A stretch of DNA of 64,000 bases from Neonectria sp. B-13 (Eukaryota; Ascomycota; Sordariomycetes; Hypocreales; Nectriaceae): contig NOKP01000023.1 in the NCBI GenBank assembly GCA_002682825.1, positions 62,001 to 126,000 on the forward strand. Direction: 5' to 3'. Both the position numbers and the translations under genes were made by a program. Below the pieces are notes generated by a model that had not been told where the DNA came from, made no database searches, and saw only the letters and a program-made list of their open reading frames with translations. Below, piece after piece: positions 10,141 to 22,100 of the stretch; position 1 is the stretch's first letter, and each line of letters begins with the position of its first letter.

Positions 10141-11118
10141 CTAGTTGCCGTTAGTTGTTTGCTGGCGAGCAAGCTTGTCGTGCTCCTCAATATCCGTGGC
10201 CTCCCAGGGGTAGCAGATCCACACGTCGCTGACAGTGCGGGCGGCCTGGTAGCCGCTGGACAGCATGTCGTGGGGCAGGGTGCCCTTCTTCGGCTTGTCC
10301 TTGTTCTAAACGGGGTTAGCATGTGAGGCAACAGGAACCTAGACTCAGCGACTGTACGCACGTGGAGAACGAAGATGCTGAACTCGGTCTTGGGGGCATT
10401 GGGGCCCATGCGCTGACGGGCGGCCTCGACGTCCTTCTCAAGCTCCTTGACGGCATATTCGAGGGTGGTTCGGGTGTCATCAACCTCGTCCACGATGAGG
10501 ATACGCTTGCCAACAAGGTTCTCCATCTCGCCGAGAGCGGTCATGTCGAGCCACTGGGTACGGGTGACCTTGGTACCCGGTTCCTCGACCTCGTCGTTAC
10601 CGAGCGACTCGTAGAGGGAGAGACCGATAGCCTGGATAGGGATGTTGGGAGACCCGGGCTGCTTGAGGAAGGATCGCAGGATTCGGGCAGGGACGTAGCC
10701 GCCGCCGCCGATGGCAATCATGAGCTGGGGCTTGAACTCAGCAAGCAGCTTGTCAGCCGACTGCTGGCACAGCTTGTGGACCTAGGTAGAGTCATGTCAG
10801 TGGCTGTGGGTAGCAAGCAGTGCGTGATGCGTGATGTGGCGTGTGGTGCAGTTCTCCCCAAGTCCCCCATGCCTGTGATGTTCCCAACGGTGCTGCAGCA
10901 CAATTAACCTGCACACGCTGCTGCTGGCGTGTCCGTCAAGCCCGGCAGCATCCCCATCACGGCATTATCTCCAGTTCGCGCGCGGGCGCACTATTATCAT
11001 CGCCCATGCATCACCATCACGGCGGGGTGGCGGGGTAGGAGGGGTCGCGGTTTCGCAGTTTTGCGGTTTTGCGGCTGGCACTTACATCGTTGTAGGTGAC
11101 GTAGAGCTTCTCAGACAT
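10141..11118 (-). CDS. HPT1: Hypoxanthine-guanine phosphoribosyltransferase
   Basis: Three exons, 11118-11086, 10781-10362 and 10305-10141, separated by introns of 304 nt (10782-11085) and 56 nt (10306-10361). The product has 205 residues, close to yeast Hpt1 (221) and Xpt1 (209). Exon 1 codes only for MSEKLYVTYND. The purine-salvage PRTase signature RILIVDEVDDTRTT lies at about residues 104-117 and binds PRPP with its Asp-Glu pair. AIGGGGYVPARILRSFLK forms the pyrophosphate loop, and the C-terminal YPWEATDIEEH is typical of the fungal Hpt1 group. The enzyme converts hypoxanthine and guanine (possibly xanthine) with PRPP to nucleotides in the cytosol. The first intron is unusually long for this window. 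The gene stops 170 nt from the stop of the DUF3669 gene on the other strand. Confidence 0.93.
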
Positions 11119-11817
11119 CTTGGCGGATTGGAGGCTGTGGGTATGAAAGCGAGGCGAGAGGAAGGAAGGAAAGATTAAGAAGAGGAGGTGACGGGGAGCA
11201 CACGGCCAAAATCGGTGCCCAAGAGAGAGAAGAAAAGAGAAGAAAGGAGGGTTGGAAAAAAAAGCCAGGTAGAGCTGAAAAGGGCCTGAGGATTCGATGA
11301 TGGTGACCCGCGTGCGCGGAAGCACGGGCAACTTTTTTTCTCGCTCCTGCTCTTTTCGCGATGGACCCCGCGATCCGCAGCGATCCATTTGCTGGTGCCT
11401 TGCGGACGGCCCCACTGAATGCACTGAACACCGTCGGAAGCCGCCGACGCAGGGATTTCTTCAGTGGGGGTCAGCAGCAGAAATCCCTTGGCGGTTGCAT
11501 TTTCAGGCGGGTCCTGCGCTGTAACCTCAGCGGCTTTGTGGAATGGGTGCTGGGAGTCCTTCCATCGAGGTACAGAGATGAGATCGATTCGCAACAGGCA
11601 ACACCACCTATCAGTCATCAACACCATAACGCTGTAGCATGCACTGCTTGAACACGATTCTTTACAGCTTCATAAATTTACTCCATTCTTCTGGCTGATT
11701 CATCTACCTAGATGTTGCTTCGCTAACGTCTCATCTACCTTGTCGTGACTACTAGTCCATCACACCCTGCTATCGGACCTCTCCGATGCCCTTTTTCAGT
11801 GGCTGTATCCCTACAGC
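11119..11817. other. Upstream region of HPT1
   Basis: Contains the HPT1 promoter and a purine-rich (on this strand) 5' UTR at 11155-11260, which is a CT-rich leader on the coding strand. No gene is supported, although some antisense frames stay open by chance. Confidence 0.5.
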
Positions 11818-12200
11818 TTAATGCATCCTCCGTGCGTCCTCCAGCGTGAGAACGGTGCCCTTGGGCTCCTTCGCGACCTCCATGCCAACTGTCTTCACCA
11901 CTTTTACTGGGTTCCCAACTGCGACTTGGTACACCGGGACGTCCTTGGTCACCAGTCTATGATGCTGTGGCATCCAATCTAGATACCGGGCCTGCGGGAT
12001 AGTGTCGGCACTGTATCAAGGGCCATTCGGTTTGTCACTCAGCACAGCATAATGGCACAGGCTCCAATCCAGGCACAGTCGCCGAAGATGACTTCGCTGC
12101 CGCTGCTTAGCCGCTTCGAGTTCTTGTCGACGTGGTGAGGCGCCGAGGGAACGCTCGATGGATCCAGGAATGCGATCTCGGCCGGAGCAACCACAGCGCC
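11818..12200 (-). pseudogene. Relic of a hexapeptide-repeat (LbH) sugar/amino-acid O-acetyltransferase
   Basis: Two minus-strand fragments in different frames fit the C-terminal half of a maltose/galactoside-type acetyltransferase. The upstream piece (about 12115-12039) reads SEVIFGDCAWIGACAIML and then hits a TGA; it matches the family's left-handed beta-helix turn (IGDDVWIG-type). The downstream piece (about 12008-11818) reads RLVTKDVPVYQVAVGNPVKVVK and ends LEDARRMH-stop, matching the family terminus (VTKDVP..HVAxGNPAKVI). The gap between them is about the right length for the missing coil, so one or more frameshifts have broken the gene. The N-terminal half is not recognisable. An intron covering the break cannot be ruled out, but then the start would still be missing. 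Confidence 0.6.
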
Positions 12201-14391
12201 TTTCCTGCTGTGGTTTCGTGGAGCCGACGATGCTGGATGGCATTTGTAAACGACACAAAACAAGAACGAATGAGGTTCTAGTTTACTCGTTCCAGGCTGC
12301 AACCCTGTGCATTGCCGATGACATGGGAGCACTTGTTCCGGGCAGTCTGGAAGCTATTGTTACCTGCTTGGAAGAAGGATATTTTTGCCTTTCTCAAGGT
12401 ATCATACAGATATCTGTTTTTTTCAATGGGCCATCGCAATACTCAGCTCTTTGGTAGGACGACTCTATGAAGGTAGCAAGACGTGCAAGTGTCATACGTA
12501 GTAACTACTGACAGGATGCGACCGACAGAGCATTTATGGGTGCGTTCTTTTCTTTGCAATCATCATTCACGCTCTGCTTCTACGCTAACATTTGTTCAAT
12601 CAGCAGAGGGCCGGAAGAGTATGCTCCAGCCTTCATCACGGTGGCACTCCAGCCAATCTAACGGTTGTCGACAGATCAACGCCTTCACGTCAAGTCAGCT
12701 GCTTCATCTCACAAACACCAAACACCAATAGAGAGCCGATGCAGTATCTTCGAATTGGTAACAACAAGACAAGGCGCAAGGGATCTTGTTTTCTTGCTCG
12801 GAGGACGACGAAGCAACAGGAATCACCGTCCTACAATCGCCCGAAAGGAAGAACGAATACCGACCACCAGTCTTCACACTTCCTACCATGAAGCGCTTTG
12901 ATGGAGACATCTTCGCACAAATCCTTTTACTTTGAACCCAGAATCTTACCGTAGGCTTAGCAATCAGACCCTTACTCAACTAAACCTTCTCACCTCGACC
13001 CCAGATCCACTTCGGCCTCCCGTACCTGCATCGTGGACCCTGAATCTCGGGAGTGTAAACAGTTCAGCCGCGCCTGTTCCATTTCTGAGTAAACCAAACA
13101 CCATACCAGGTGACTGTACCCATTTACAATGGTGTACGCCTTTAGGAACTGGTTCAGATGGGGCCGCCGGCGAATCAGACACCTTGTGCGTCCAACCCCA
13201 GGGTATGTGACCAGCCGCATCAAGGACAATCAATCCAGTTAGCTTACCCAACCTACGTGGGCCCGGCACATCAGTCCTACTGGATAGGCAGTTTTACCGG
13301 TAGTGTGAAGACGTTGAGTTCGTCAGAGGACGGGGTGGCAGCACAGGTCGACTACCATTGTGGCCACCATTTCGATCTGCGCTGGGCCTTGGAAAACATC
13401 GCTCCGCTTGGGGGACTAGGACAGTATAGATCCTGAGAGTTACGGCGTAGTGAGCCATGTAGCTGGCGACGAAGTAGTACTATGACATACTGGTGGTTCG
13501 CGGATAGCTGATGCCAAGACCGAGATCATCTGATAGATCAGAATCAACTGGCTTGGCAGGGACTGAGTCATCGACGGCTTCCAATGCCCGTCACCCTCAG
13601 GTATTCCCGTAAGATCCTTAGTAACATCGTCATCTAGGTGGCGTTGACTCAATTGGAGATCCCAAAGTCTAGAATGGGGTGCGCATAAATGGCAGCGCGA
13701 TCCCTCCATGGCCCAGCCAACTTAGAAAACCCGATGCACCAGCCATAACTTCAGGTACATCACGCCTCCTAACTTACCTTTGATTTCTCAGTCTTTTCCC
13801 CCCACATCTTCGCATTCGGGGCGCTGTTCCTTGGTACTCAAAGCGAGAGCGCTCCGCTTCGGCCTCCTGTCACGATAACCTCTCTGGCACGTCCAACCAT
13901 CGACCCGTAACAGACAAGCCGCGAACGGCATCATGACCAGAACCATAGAACGCTCAGAAAAGCCTACTCGCCCTATAAGGTCTAACTCAGCCTCTAAGAA
14001 AGACTCCACGATCCTGTTTTTACCACGGCCACAAAGGTCCGGAAAAAGGCAAACCGATGGCGGACCCCGTATCATCACCAGAGCGTTCCTATCCTTTCTC
14101 CGAAACTACCTTGAGGCTCGTCTTTTGGCTTTGCCATCACTCAGCAACTCAACCTTTGTGGTTCTCATCAATCATCAGCGAAGCGGTATAAGTCCAGGTC
14201 ATTCGCCCATTATGGAATCCATCTATCTTCCATCCTTCCATGTACCATCACCATTCAAGTGCTCAAGCAAATCTCGGCTCACTCAACCCTTTGGTTCATC
14301 TCTACCGTCAAAAACTCACACAGCCTATCAACACCACACTCCCAATCAATCTCAATCTTACCACCCTTCTCACACTCTCAATTACCACACA
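12201..14391. other. Gene-poor region next to the acetyltransferase relic
   Basis: About 2.2 kb with only short frames in all six readings. Minus-strand frames at 12976-13269 and 13440-13709 stay open for 89-97 codons but show no recognisable motif. The stretch could be decayed coding DNA continuing the acetyltransferase relic. The last ~250 bp is the C/A-rich leader of the gene starting at 14392. Confidence 0.4.
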
Positions 14392-14967
14392 ATGCCTTCA
14401 AAGGTCTCATTCGACATGACTTCCGCTTCTGCCAACGCTGCTTCCGCCAGCCACCCAGGTGGAGACATTCTCTACGATTTTATCTACCGCCACAGAGCCT
14501 CTTCCGAGACGGGAGATTCTCACCAGGAACATCTCAGCGTTGAAGATCAGATAGACGCCAACGTCAAGAGCGTCGTCAAGTGTCTCCGCCAGACTCGAGA
14601 TGCCATGACCGAGATGTCCCACCAACACCCCATCAACACCAACGAACTTGCCGACCTCGTCTTCGTGGCAAGAAAGCTGAACCGCAACATGGTGTTCGTT
14701 GTCCGCCGCCACTTTGACACCAAGGAGGAAGGTATGCGCGTCCAGCGCTCGCGGGAGCTTTCCGCACTCAACGCACAAGGCCATGGCCTCATCAAATACT
14801 ACACCAAGAGAGTCACCCTTGCTATGAAGTACTTCGCGGAAACCCGATTGGCCATGAACACCAATCGATATGACAAGAGAATCCAGCAACTTGAAGACGC
14901 CATGCGCAAGGTGGACATGCATCGAATGCTCGTCGTCTTGTCCGAGGGCAGCGCCGCCCCATACTGA
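14392..14967 (+). CDS. Hypothetical protein, helical
   Basis: A single exon of 191 residues. The frame is open upstream to 13933, but the ATG at 14392 follows an A/C-rich, CT-rich leader with no G bias, which is typical of a fungal 5' UTR, and the sequence upstream of it would code an unusual His/Ser/Pro-rich leader. The protein has a short disordered N-terminus (SASANAASAS) followed by mostly amphipathic helices with conserved-looking stretches (DQIDANVKSVVKCLRQTRDAM, LADLVFVARKLNRNM, YDKRIQQLEDAMRKVD). No signal peptide or membrane span is visible. I do not recognise a family. The codon use and low stop density on this frame support real coding. Confidence 0.65.
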   Translation: MPSKVSFDMTSASANAASASHPGGDILYDFIYRHRASSETGDSHQEHLSVEDQIDANVKSVVKCLRQTRDAMTEMSHQHPINTNELADLVFVARKLNRNMVFVVRRHFDTKEEGMRVQRSRELSALNAQGHGLIKYYTKRVTLAMKYFAETRLAMNTNRYDKRIQQLEDAMRKVDMHRMLVVLSEGSAAPY

Positions 14968-15531
14968 GTGGGAAACATGAGGAGATCTTGGATACGCTTG
15001 ATGAGACGGGCATGTACGATCAATCAGAGAAGGATAATGCTTGAAGTAAATGATGGAAGGAGCATGTATAGCATCATGGATGGCGCATTGAGAACTGGAT
15101 TACAGCCCAAAATGGCTTGATGGTGTTGGGATTCTAACGATATATGATCAATGAAACCAAATAAACCCAACAAAGGGCGAACCTCGTGATGCTTCCACCT
15201 CTTGAATAGCCGGTCTTCCCCACATCAGCCGCAGTCGAGGCACACTGAAAAGGGCGGCCAAGCTGACCCTGAAAACCCCAGACCTCCGGGTTGTCATGTC
15301 GGAGTCTAAGATGACGGTGAACAGCCGCAGAGGGATGGATCCTCTGTCCGACTCTAAACTTAGCGACGAACATTGCCCACTATCCTCTCAGTCTTGAATC
15401 TAATGACGATGGACAGACAGGCTGGAAAGCATGTCAGTCGAAATGGAGCGCACCATCCATCAGAAGCAAAAAGATGAATTCGTTGCCGTCTTGGCTCACC
15501 AACAAATTAAGAAAAACGGCAAAAAAAGGAA
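14968..15531. other. Intergenic region with tRNA terminator
   Basis: 3' flank of the gene ending at 14967 and downstream flank of the minus-strand tRNA. On the minus strand the tRNA is followed by a T-run (complement of aaaaaaa at 15521-15527), the expected RNA polymerase III terminator, and a second T-run (15512-15516). Confidence 0.6.
15521..15527 (-). terminator. RNA polymerase III terminator of tRNA-Leu
   Basis: Seven consecutive T on the minus strand begin 5 nt after the discriminator base of the tRNA. Runs of at least four to six T terminate Pol III in fungi. Confidence 0.75.
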
Positions 15532-15654
15532 TGACAGAAAGGGGATTCGAACCCCTGCCACTTACGTGAACGGACTATTCTCTGCTTTTCGCAGTTGAAA
15601 GTACACATTAGATGCGCTTGAAACCGTCGCCATAGACCACTCGGCCATTCTGCC
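15532..15654 (-). tRNA. tRNA-Leu(CAA) with a 41-nt intron
   Basis: Read on the minus strand, the 7-bp acceptor stem pairs GGCAGAA with TTCTGTC, followed by discriminator A, which is the leucine identity base in fungi. The D arm (TGGCCGAGTGGTC) and the T arm (AGGGG-TTCGAAT-CCCCT) carry the A and B boxes. The anticodon loop TTCAAG gives CAA and is interrupted after position 37 by an intron at about 15576-15616. The 3' half has the class-II variable arm TCACGTAAGTGGC, nearly the same as the yeast tRNA-Leu(CAA) arm. The anticodon stem has four good pairs (ACGG/CCGT) plus one T-T mismatch next to the loop. Decodes UUG. Confidence 0.9.
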
Positions 15655-16805
15655 TTGCTTACTTTCCACGCGTAGACCAATACAAGTTGTGGGGTAGAGG
15701 AGTGTGGGGCGCATTCCAGCAGCCAAGCGTCCAAATGCTGCTACCCTGGGTTGATGAGCTCGGCATCGTCGGAATTGTAGCATCCTGCATTCACGGAAGT
15801 TTATGGGACTCTCGTTTATAGCTTTCAGTTCCGGTTTTCTTTGTCAACTGGTTTTTTTTCTGAGACGGGAATCGTTTGCTGACTGAGCCGTAGGTGGCTA
15901 TGTGTAAGAGGACGCATGAGTTGAAGCTTCGGCTGTGTTATTCATATGAACCACCTGTGATGGGTGATTGTTATTAGTTTTGACAGCGCTTAGTCTAGAT
16001 AAAATTTGATTCAATTATAGATCCCAGATCATAGAAAAACGCCGCATTTAGAGTTCATTTACTACTCCGTGGATCAGGTTGTCGCCGTCGTTCTCGAGTC
16101 TCTCGGGTCGTTGGCCACCGAGGTATCGTCACCACCAGCAGATTAACAAGTGAGACTGGCATCTTTCTAATCGACAACTAGACCAGCTCTCCACATATCA
16201 ACCAACCGCGGGAGCAAGATCGCATTGATACCAAAGCATTACCCATGGCGCTGAAAGGTTATCAACGGCGTCTCAAAGCCACGAACCGCCACGAACGGGC
16301 CTCTTCGTGCCTCGTTCGCGCCTCAAGGGTCCTAATCTCTCCTCTAGTGGAACTCGCCGCCTCAGCTTTCAAGTCCCGGCTTTCGGCAACTGTGGAGAAG
16401 AGGGGCAAACGAGGTCAAGATTGCGTCTTGGCTGCCTCTTTTGGACTAGAAGCCCCGGTCACCAAAGTCCTGGTTCACCAAGGCTCAAGAAGCTCGCGGC
16501 CGAGGTTCCCTCCAGCGACAGCTCCAGTTCCCTCCTCCGCCCATACAAGGACCGTGGCTCGGCAACTCGCATCACACCTGGCTGGCAACAAGAACTCACT
16601 GAGACACAGGCCAGGAACACGCGCATCGTCTGATATGCACGCTCTGTTAATCAATAGACGCTTCTGGCCCCTTGCTGCGGACCTTGCTGTTCCCTAGGCT
16701 CAGTCCGGGCTCCGTACCCCGGCTTCTATGCTCAAACCCTCTCATTCTCTCGCATCCGCAGACGCCTTGCTCCTCTCTCGTCTCCCCCTCCCTTCCGTCC
16801 GTTCC
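15655..16805. other. Intergenic region between tRNA and Zn2Cys6 gene
   Basis: About 1.15 kb. The left half is AT-rich around 15830-16050. The right half carries a frame open over 16245-16697 that ends just before the regulator and looks like 5' UTR or promoter rather than a gene. Nothing else is supported. Confidence 0.5.
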
Positions 16806-18622
16806 ATGGCTCCATCAGCCGACATCCAGCCAGGAGGTGCCGACAAGCCATGCCACAACTGTCGCCGCCGCCGCCTGCGCTGTGATCGCTCCGTCCCACA
16901 GTGCTCCAAGTGCGCCGCCCGCGGCATCGAGTGTCTTGGCTACGGCCAGCTGTTCCTGTGGACCGGGGCCGTCGCCTCCCGGGGCAAGCTGGCCGGCCAG
17001 AAGTCGAGTGCCGCGCTCTATCCCGACCCGGGCCCGCCGCCGAGACGGAGGCGCCGTGACCGTCACGTCCCCGCTGCGGCTCCGTCCGAGGCCGACTCCG
17101 AGGCCACCGAGACCACCGCCGCCGGTGACGCTGACGCCGACGCCGACGCCGACGTTGTATCCAGCCACGGCGATGACGCCTTCGTAGTGAGCCGCGACAC
17201 GCAGCTCGCCTGTGTCACCTCCCCCACCCCCCTGGAGTACGAGTACGAGACCGAGACATCATCCCAGACCTTGACCCAGAACTCGACCCCATGGGTGCTC
17301 GTCGACCCCATCTTCCAAGACATGAGGTACTCCCAAAGGCAATATCTCGCTTACTGTGCGTAGTCCCGTACTCTCATTGGTTCCCGTTTGCTGCTCCTTC
17401 GTCATGAACATGGCTGATGGCATTACAGTCTCATCGCGGCTCTGTCGAGACTTTGTCGCCTATGACATCCCTGAGCACAACCCCTTCCGAAACCTCCTCC
17501 CACTGACTCAGGCCCACCCTCTGCTGCGGCAGGTCATCATCGCCGCCTCGGCGACGCACATGTACAACCGTGCAAGGCCCTGGCTCGGCCCTGACTCCCT
17601 TGACAGGGGAGACGGGCCACAGCATCTGCTCGTTGATGCCCTTATCGCCAAGCAGAAGGTGCTGCGGATGATGTCGTCCGCCCTACAGAGCATCAACTCC
17701 ATCGACGGCGATGTGCTCCTCGCCTCCGTGCTGTTTCTCATCAATGTCGAGTTGATCGAGTCCGGCAAACAGAACTGGAAGGCTCACTTGGACGGCGCGG
17801 GCAGGATTATGTCACTTCTCCCTGTCTCCAGCGTGGATGAGAGCTTGAGGAATTATCTCATGTCGGACTGCTTTGTGTAGGCGTCGATCCCTCCCTAACA
17901 CGCGACAGGCGCTGACTCACTGCAGATATTACATCCTGGAATCGACTTTCCGGCCCTCGGCCACGGATTCAAAATCATTCTTCCACTCTTGCCAAGGGCT
18001 GCCCATTTTTGAAAAGACGGCCAATAGCTACTACTGCTGCCCGCCTGAACTCCTCGATATCTTGCTAACCGCGGCTCGGCTTTCCAGCACGGCGACAGAT
18101 GACGTTGTCTCACCCGATATGGTGACCACAGCTGGCGCAACCTTCTTTACTCGGGCACAAAATATCGACGTGATTGCCTGGGCTCGAGAAGTCGAGACGC
18201 TTCCTTCAGAATATAGCGATCCGGTGCTGAGTCGTTTCCGCGTGGCATCGGCCCATCGGCTCGGTACTTGTTTGTACATCTTACACGCGATTCCGTCGCT
18301 GGACGAGGTGTTTGGCGAAGATATGGCCGATAGCCTCCTGGAAGAATTGCACAAGACGCTCATCTCTATACCCGAAGACGATGCCAACTTCAAGGCCACG
18401 GCATGGACCACCTTCATCTTTGGGGCGAGCGTCAAGACTCCTGAGATGAAAGAGTGGGTTATTGACAGAATCAAGAGGTTGATGTTGGAGTCCCCCTGGG
18501 GATTCTTATACGCCGCAAGAGATGCCTTGCATATGCTTTGGGGGCTGCAAGCCGAAGGCAAGCGAAATAAGAGCTGGGTACAGTCAATGAGGGAATTGGA
18601 CCTGGACTTTTTGGTGGTTTGA
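16806..18622 (+). CDS. Zn2Cys6 transcription factor with fungal regulatory domain
   Basis: Three exons, 16806-17355, 17429-17876 and 17926-18622, with introns of 73 and 49 nt, giving 564 residues. The N-terminus carries the binuclear zinc cluster C16-x2-C-x6-C-x6-C-x2-C-x6-C43 with the basic loop RRRRLRCDRS, which binds CGG-type DNA half-sites. An Asp/Ala-rich, disordered linker follows. From about residue 175 the sequence (YLAYFSSRLCRDFVAYD, NPFRNLLPL, HPLLRQVIIAASATH, HLDGAGRIM) is the fungal-specific transcription factor domain 2 (PF11951) found in many secondary-metabolism and nutrient regulators. Alternative start: an in-frame ATG at 16728 would add 26 residues. The second donor is used two bases inside a GTGTAG, chosen because it keeps FVYYILESTF in frame. 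Upstream of the accessory gene block, it is a candidate local regulator. Confidence 0.88.
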
Positions 18623-19111
18623 GGGGCTGGACCATTGTCGTCGTCGATGAATCTAGGATGATGATGGCAGTACTTAGTACAAATGCTTCTGCAGATGTAC
18701 GGAGAGAGCTCGCCGAAACACGACGAAAGAAACTCAAGGAGTCAGGTGGGACTCAGACTTACTTCTTTACTTAAGAGGCTTGATGTCTCTATTACGCCCA
18801 TTGCGGCGAAATGACCTCTCCCAGGTTGGAGGGACAACTTCATTATGATACCCCCGAATATACAACACAAATACCACGGTATGAGAATGGAAGAATTAAG
18901 GACCTGAAGAATGTAATCTGCTACGCCGAGGAGTGCAAGGGACCAGGATGGGCAGGGCATGGGGGTTGGAAACTGTTATTTACGATGATTTATGCTTTCG
19001 CGCAAGGAGACGGTACAATTTGATGAATAAATGTTTTGAATTATTCAGCTCACTTTAACATGAGTGGAGTAATCGATAGATAATGAATAACACACCCATC
19101 TTACCATCTCG
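18623..19111. other. Intergenic region, convergent 3' ends
   Basis: About 490 bp between the regulator and the minus-strand ATPase, holding both 3' UTRs. AT-rich at 19020-19095. No gene seen. Confidence 0.55.
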
Positions 19112-22100
19112 TCATGAACGATCGTCCCAGTGATCTCCGCTTTGGAACGCTTTCCGTCTGTAGTAGATCCTCTTGGCCCATTTCCAAGCCTCAGACAGTA
19201 CCATAAACACCCCGACGTCAATAAAGACAATCGCCCACTCCCAGGTGATGCCTGTGTGCATAAACACAGTATGGTTCAGGACGGGAATGTACAGCGTCGC
19301 GAACACGATGAAAAACACAACAGTGACAGCGAAGAAGAGAAACCTGTTCCCCCATAGGTGCATCGCCCAGGCCTTGAAGCCGTGGGGCATATCGAAGAGA
19401 GAGCGGCGGAAATCAATTAGACCCCAGGCAAACAGCAGGAAGATCCACGTCATGGTCGTGTAGCATGTGGCGCGTGCTCGGAAGACAGGCTCGCAGGACA
19501 GGGAATACTCGAGGTTGCAGTTGGTGCCCAGCTCGCCGTCGTTGAATCCGAAGATGACGAGGGTGAAGGATCCCAGGACGCAGCCTGCCATGAAAGTCCC
19601 GTATACAACCATGTCGACTAGGAGTTCTGGAGTAAAGACGCCGTAGTTGAGCTAGAATAAATAGGTACGTTAGATGCCAGAAAAGTAGTATTGATTAGGT
19701 GCAGGATCGCAACTTACATTCTGAGGCGGCCGGTTGAGAATATCTGGAACCGCCTTCTCGAAGCCGAGCCCGGTCTCACAAAACGCTCCGGTTCCAAGCA
19801 GCATCCAAAGAATCTCAACGGGGGTAAGCTGGAAGACAGAGACGCCGGTGTTGTCCTTGAAAGCGAGGCCGGAAAGCAGCGTAATCACGAATCCGATGTT
19901 CGCTGCCAAGACGTGCAGGATGAACTTTTGGATATTGTCAAAGATGCGACGGCCCTCCTCGATGGCATTGAGAATTGAAGCAAAGTCATCATCGGTCAGG
20001 ATAATGTCCGACGACTCCTTGGCAACATCGGAGCCCGTCCCCATCGCAATGCCCACGTCCGCCCGCTTCAAGCTCGGGCTGTCGTTGACGCCGTCGCCCG
20101 TCATGGCAACGTAGCGCTGGCGGCGATGAAGAGCGTCGATCATGCGGACCTTTGTGCTCGGCGCACAGCGCGCAACAACAAGGGGAAGCTGGGGAAGATC
20201 GTCGATCTGGGACTCGGTGAGGGCGTCGAAGTCGTGCGCCGCCATCATCATGGTTTCCGTCACGTCCGCTGGGAGGAGCCGAGTTTGCTCAGGAGACGGC
20301 AGGATGCCAACGTCAATCGCAATGGCTCGCGCTGTTTCCGGGTGGTCGCCGGTGAGCATGTGCACCACAATGCCGGCGCCCTGACAGGCGCGAACGCTGG
20401 AGAGAGACTCTGGGCGCGGAGGGTCGTAAATGCCGATGAGACCTCGGAAGATGAGATTCCGTTCGAAGGTATCGCGGTTTGGTATAAGGTCATCGACAAA
20501 TTCCGTCTCAGAGACGACGCGGTCGTGAAGTTTGTGCGCAAGAGCGAGCACGCGGAGGCCTTGACTAGCCAGAGCCTCCATGTTTGCATATATGTCGCTG
20601 CTGACATTTGCAGTGAGAGGCTCGACCCTGTCGTTCATGGATATTGAGCTACACGAAGCGAGGACTCGCTCCACGGCGCCCTAGATTATGTATTAGTCGA
20701 GCCCTGTGCTTCGAAATCGAACTGGACCTACCTTTGTGAAGATATGCGTCTCGTTAGAGGTGGCATTCTGGAAGAGGACAGTCATCTTCTTGACATCCGA
20801 GTCGAAGGGAAACTCGGCCAGATGCTTCCACTGAGCCCCAGCCGCTTGCGATAGCTGCCTCCGGTTCCACCCAAACCGCGAGGCAAAGACCTCAATGGCA
20901 ATCTCGGTCGGCGCGCCCTTGGCCCTCCACTCGCCTGGGTTCGCCGAGGCGTCGTCGCTCTGTTCGACAACGGCGAGGTTCGCTAACGAGGCAACGTTCA
21001 GGTACCATTGCAGACCGGGCTTGGAGGCGGGCTCCTCCGGCGGAGTGATCAATTGGCCCTCGGCCTGCTTCTCGTTGACCACGTCCTTGGGCTGGGAGCC
21101 AATGAAGTGGACGTCGCCGGCCGTGGGGTTGTACACTTCGCTCGTCGACTCGACCGAGTAAGTTCCACAGCCAGGGAGCCAAGCCTTTCGCACTACCATC
21201 CGCCCCTGAGTGATGGTGCCCGTCTTATCGGAGCAGATATCTAAGGCCACAGTGGTCAGCTCCGAAACAGGAGTCCAGGGGGGAAGGGTAGTCTACGTAC
21301 TGGTCACACCTCCCAAGGCCTCCAGACTGGAGAGGTTCCGGACGATGACATGGCGCTCCAGCATCTTCTTGGTCCCGGCCGCCATAGTCAAGGTGAGGAC
21401 AAGGAGCAGGGAAACGGGGATCGTGCCGATGGCAGTGGTGATGGCGTAGATGATGACGTCCTCTCTTGCTTCGAACTTATTGGCTCCCATAACGACGATG
21501 GCGCAGACGATGGCGAAGAGGAACAGCCACAGGAACAGCTGCGAGAGCTTCCGCTGCAGAGGCGTGCCTACAGTAAGGCCCAGGAACTCACCGATCCAAT
21601 TGTATATGGGCCTGAAGGCAGTGCGAATGACCCCCCAGGTTGAGCGTGGCTCGTCTTCCATCTGCGGCTTGATGTCATCGCTGGCACCCAGAGCACTGGC
21701 GATGAGGCCGATTTCCGTAAACATGCCGGTGGCGAAGACGACACCGCGCCCGCGACCCTTGGTGATGATTGTCGAGCTGTAAACGACGTTCAAGCGATCA
21801 CCCGGGCCGGTATCGATATCGAAGGTCAGCTTGGGGATTTTCATGACCGGTGCGGACTCTCCGGTGAGCAATGCCTCGTCCGCTTCCAGATTGACAGCCT
21901 CGATGATGCGGATATCCGCTGGGACAGAGTCGCCTGTGCCCAGGTCCACGATGTCTCCAGGTACAACTTCGGCTGTCTGGATGGTGATGGTCTTTCCACC
22001 GCGGAATACATTGCAAGTCGGCGAGCCAAGCGTGCGTAGGGAGTCGACTGTCTTCTCGGCTTGGAGGCTCTGGAAGAAGCCAATGAAGATATTGAGGACG

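Noticed and set aside
12976..13709. Open frames in the gene-poor region after the acetyltransferase relic
   Set aside because: No motifs recognised; several frames are open at once, so no coding claim is possible.
16245..16697. 150-codon plus-strand frame before the Zn2Cys6 gene
   Set aside because: Composition and position fit the leader/promoter of the regulator; overlapping frames are equally open.
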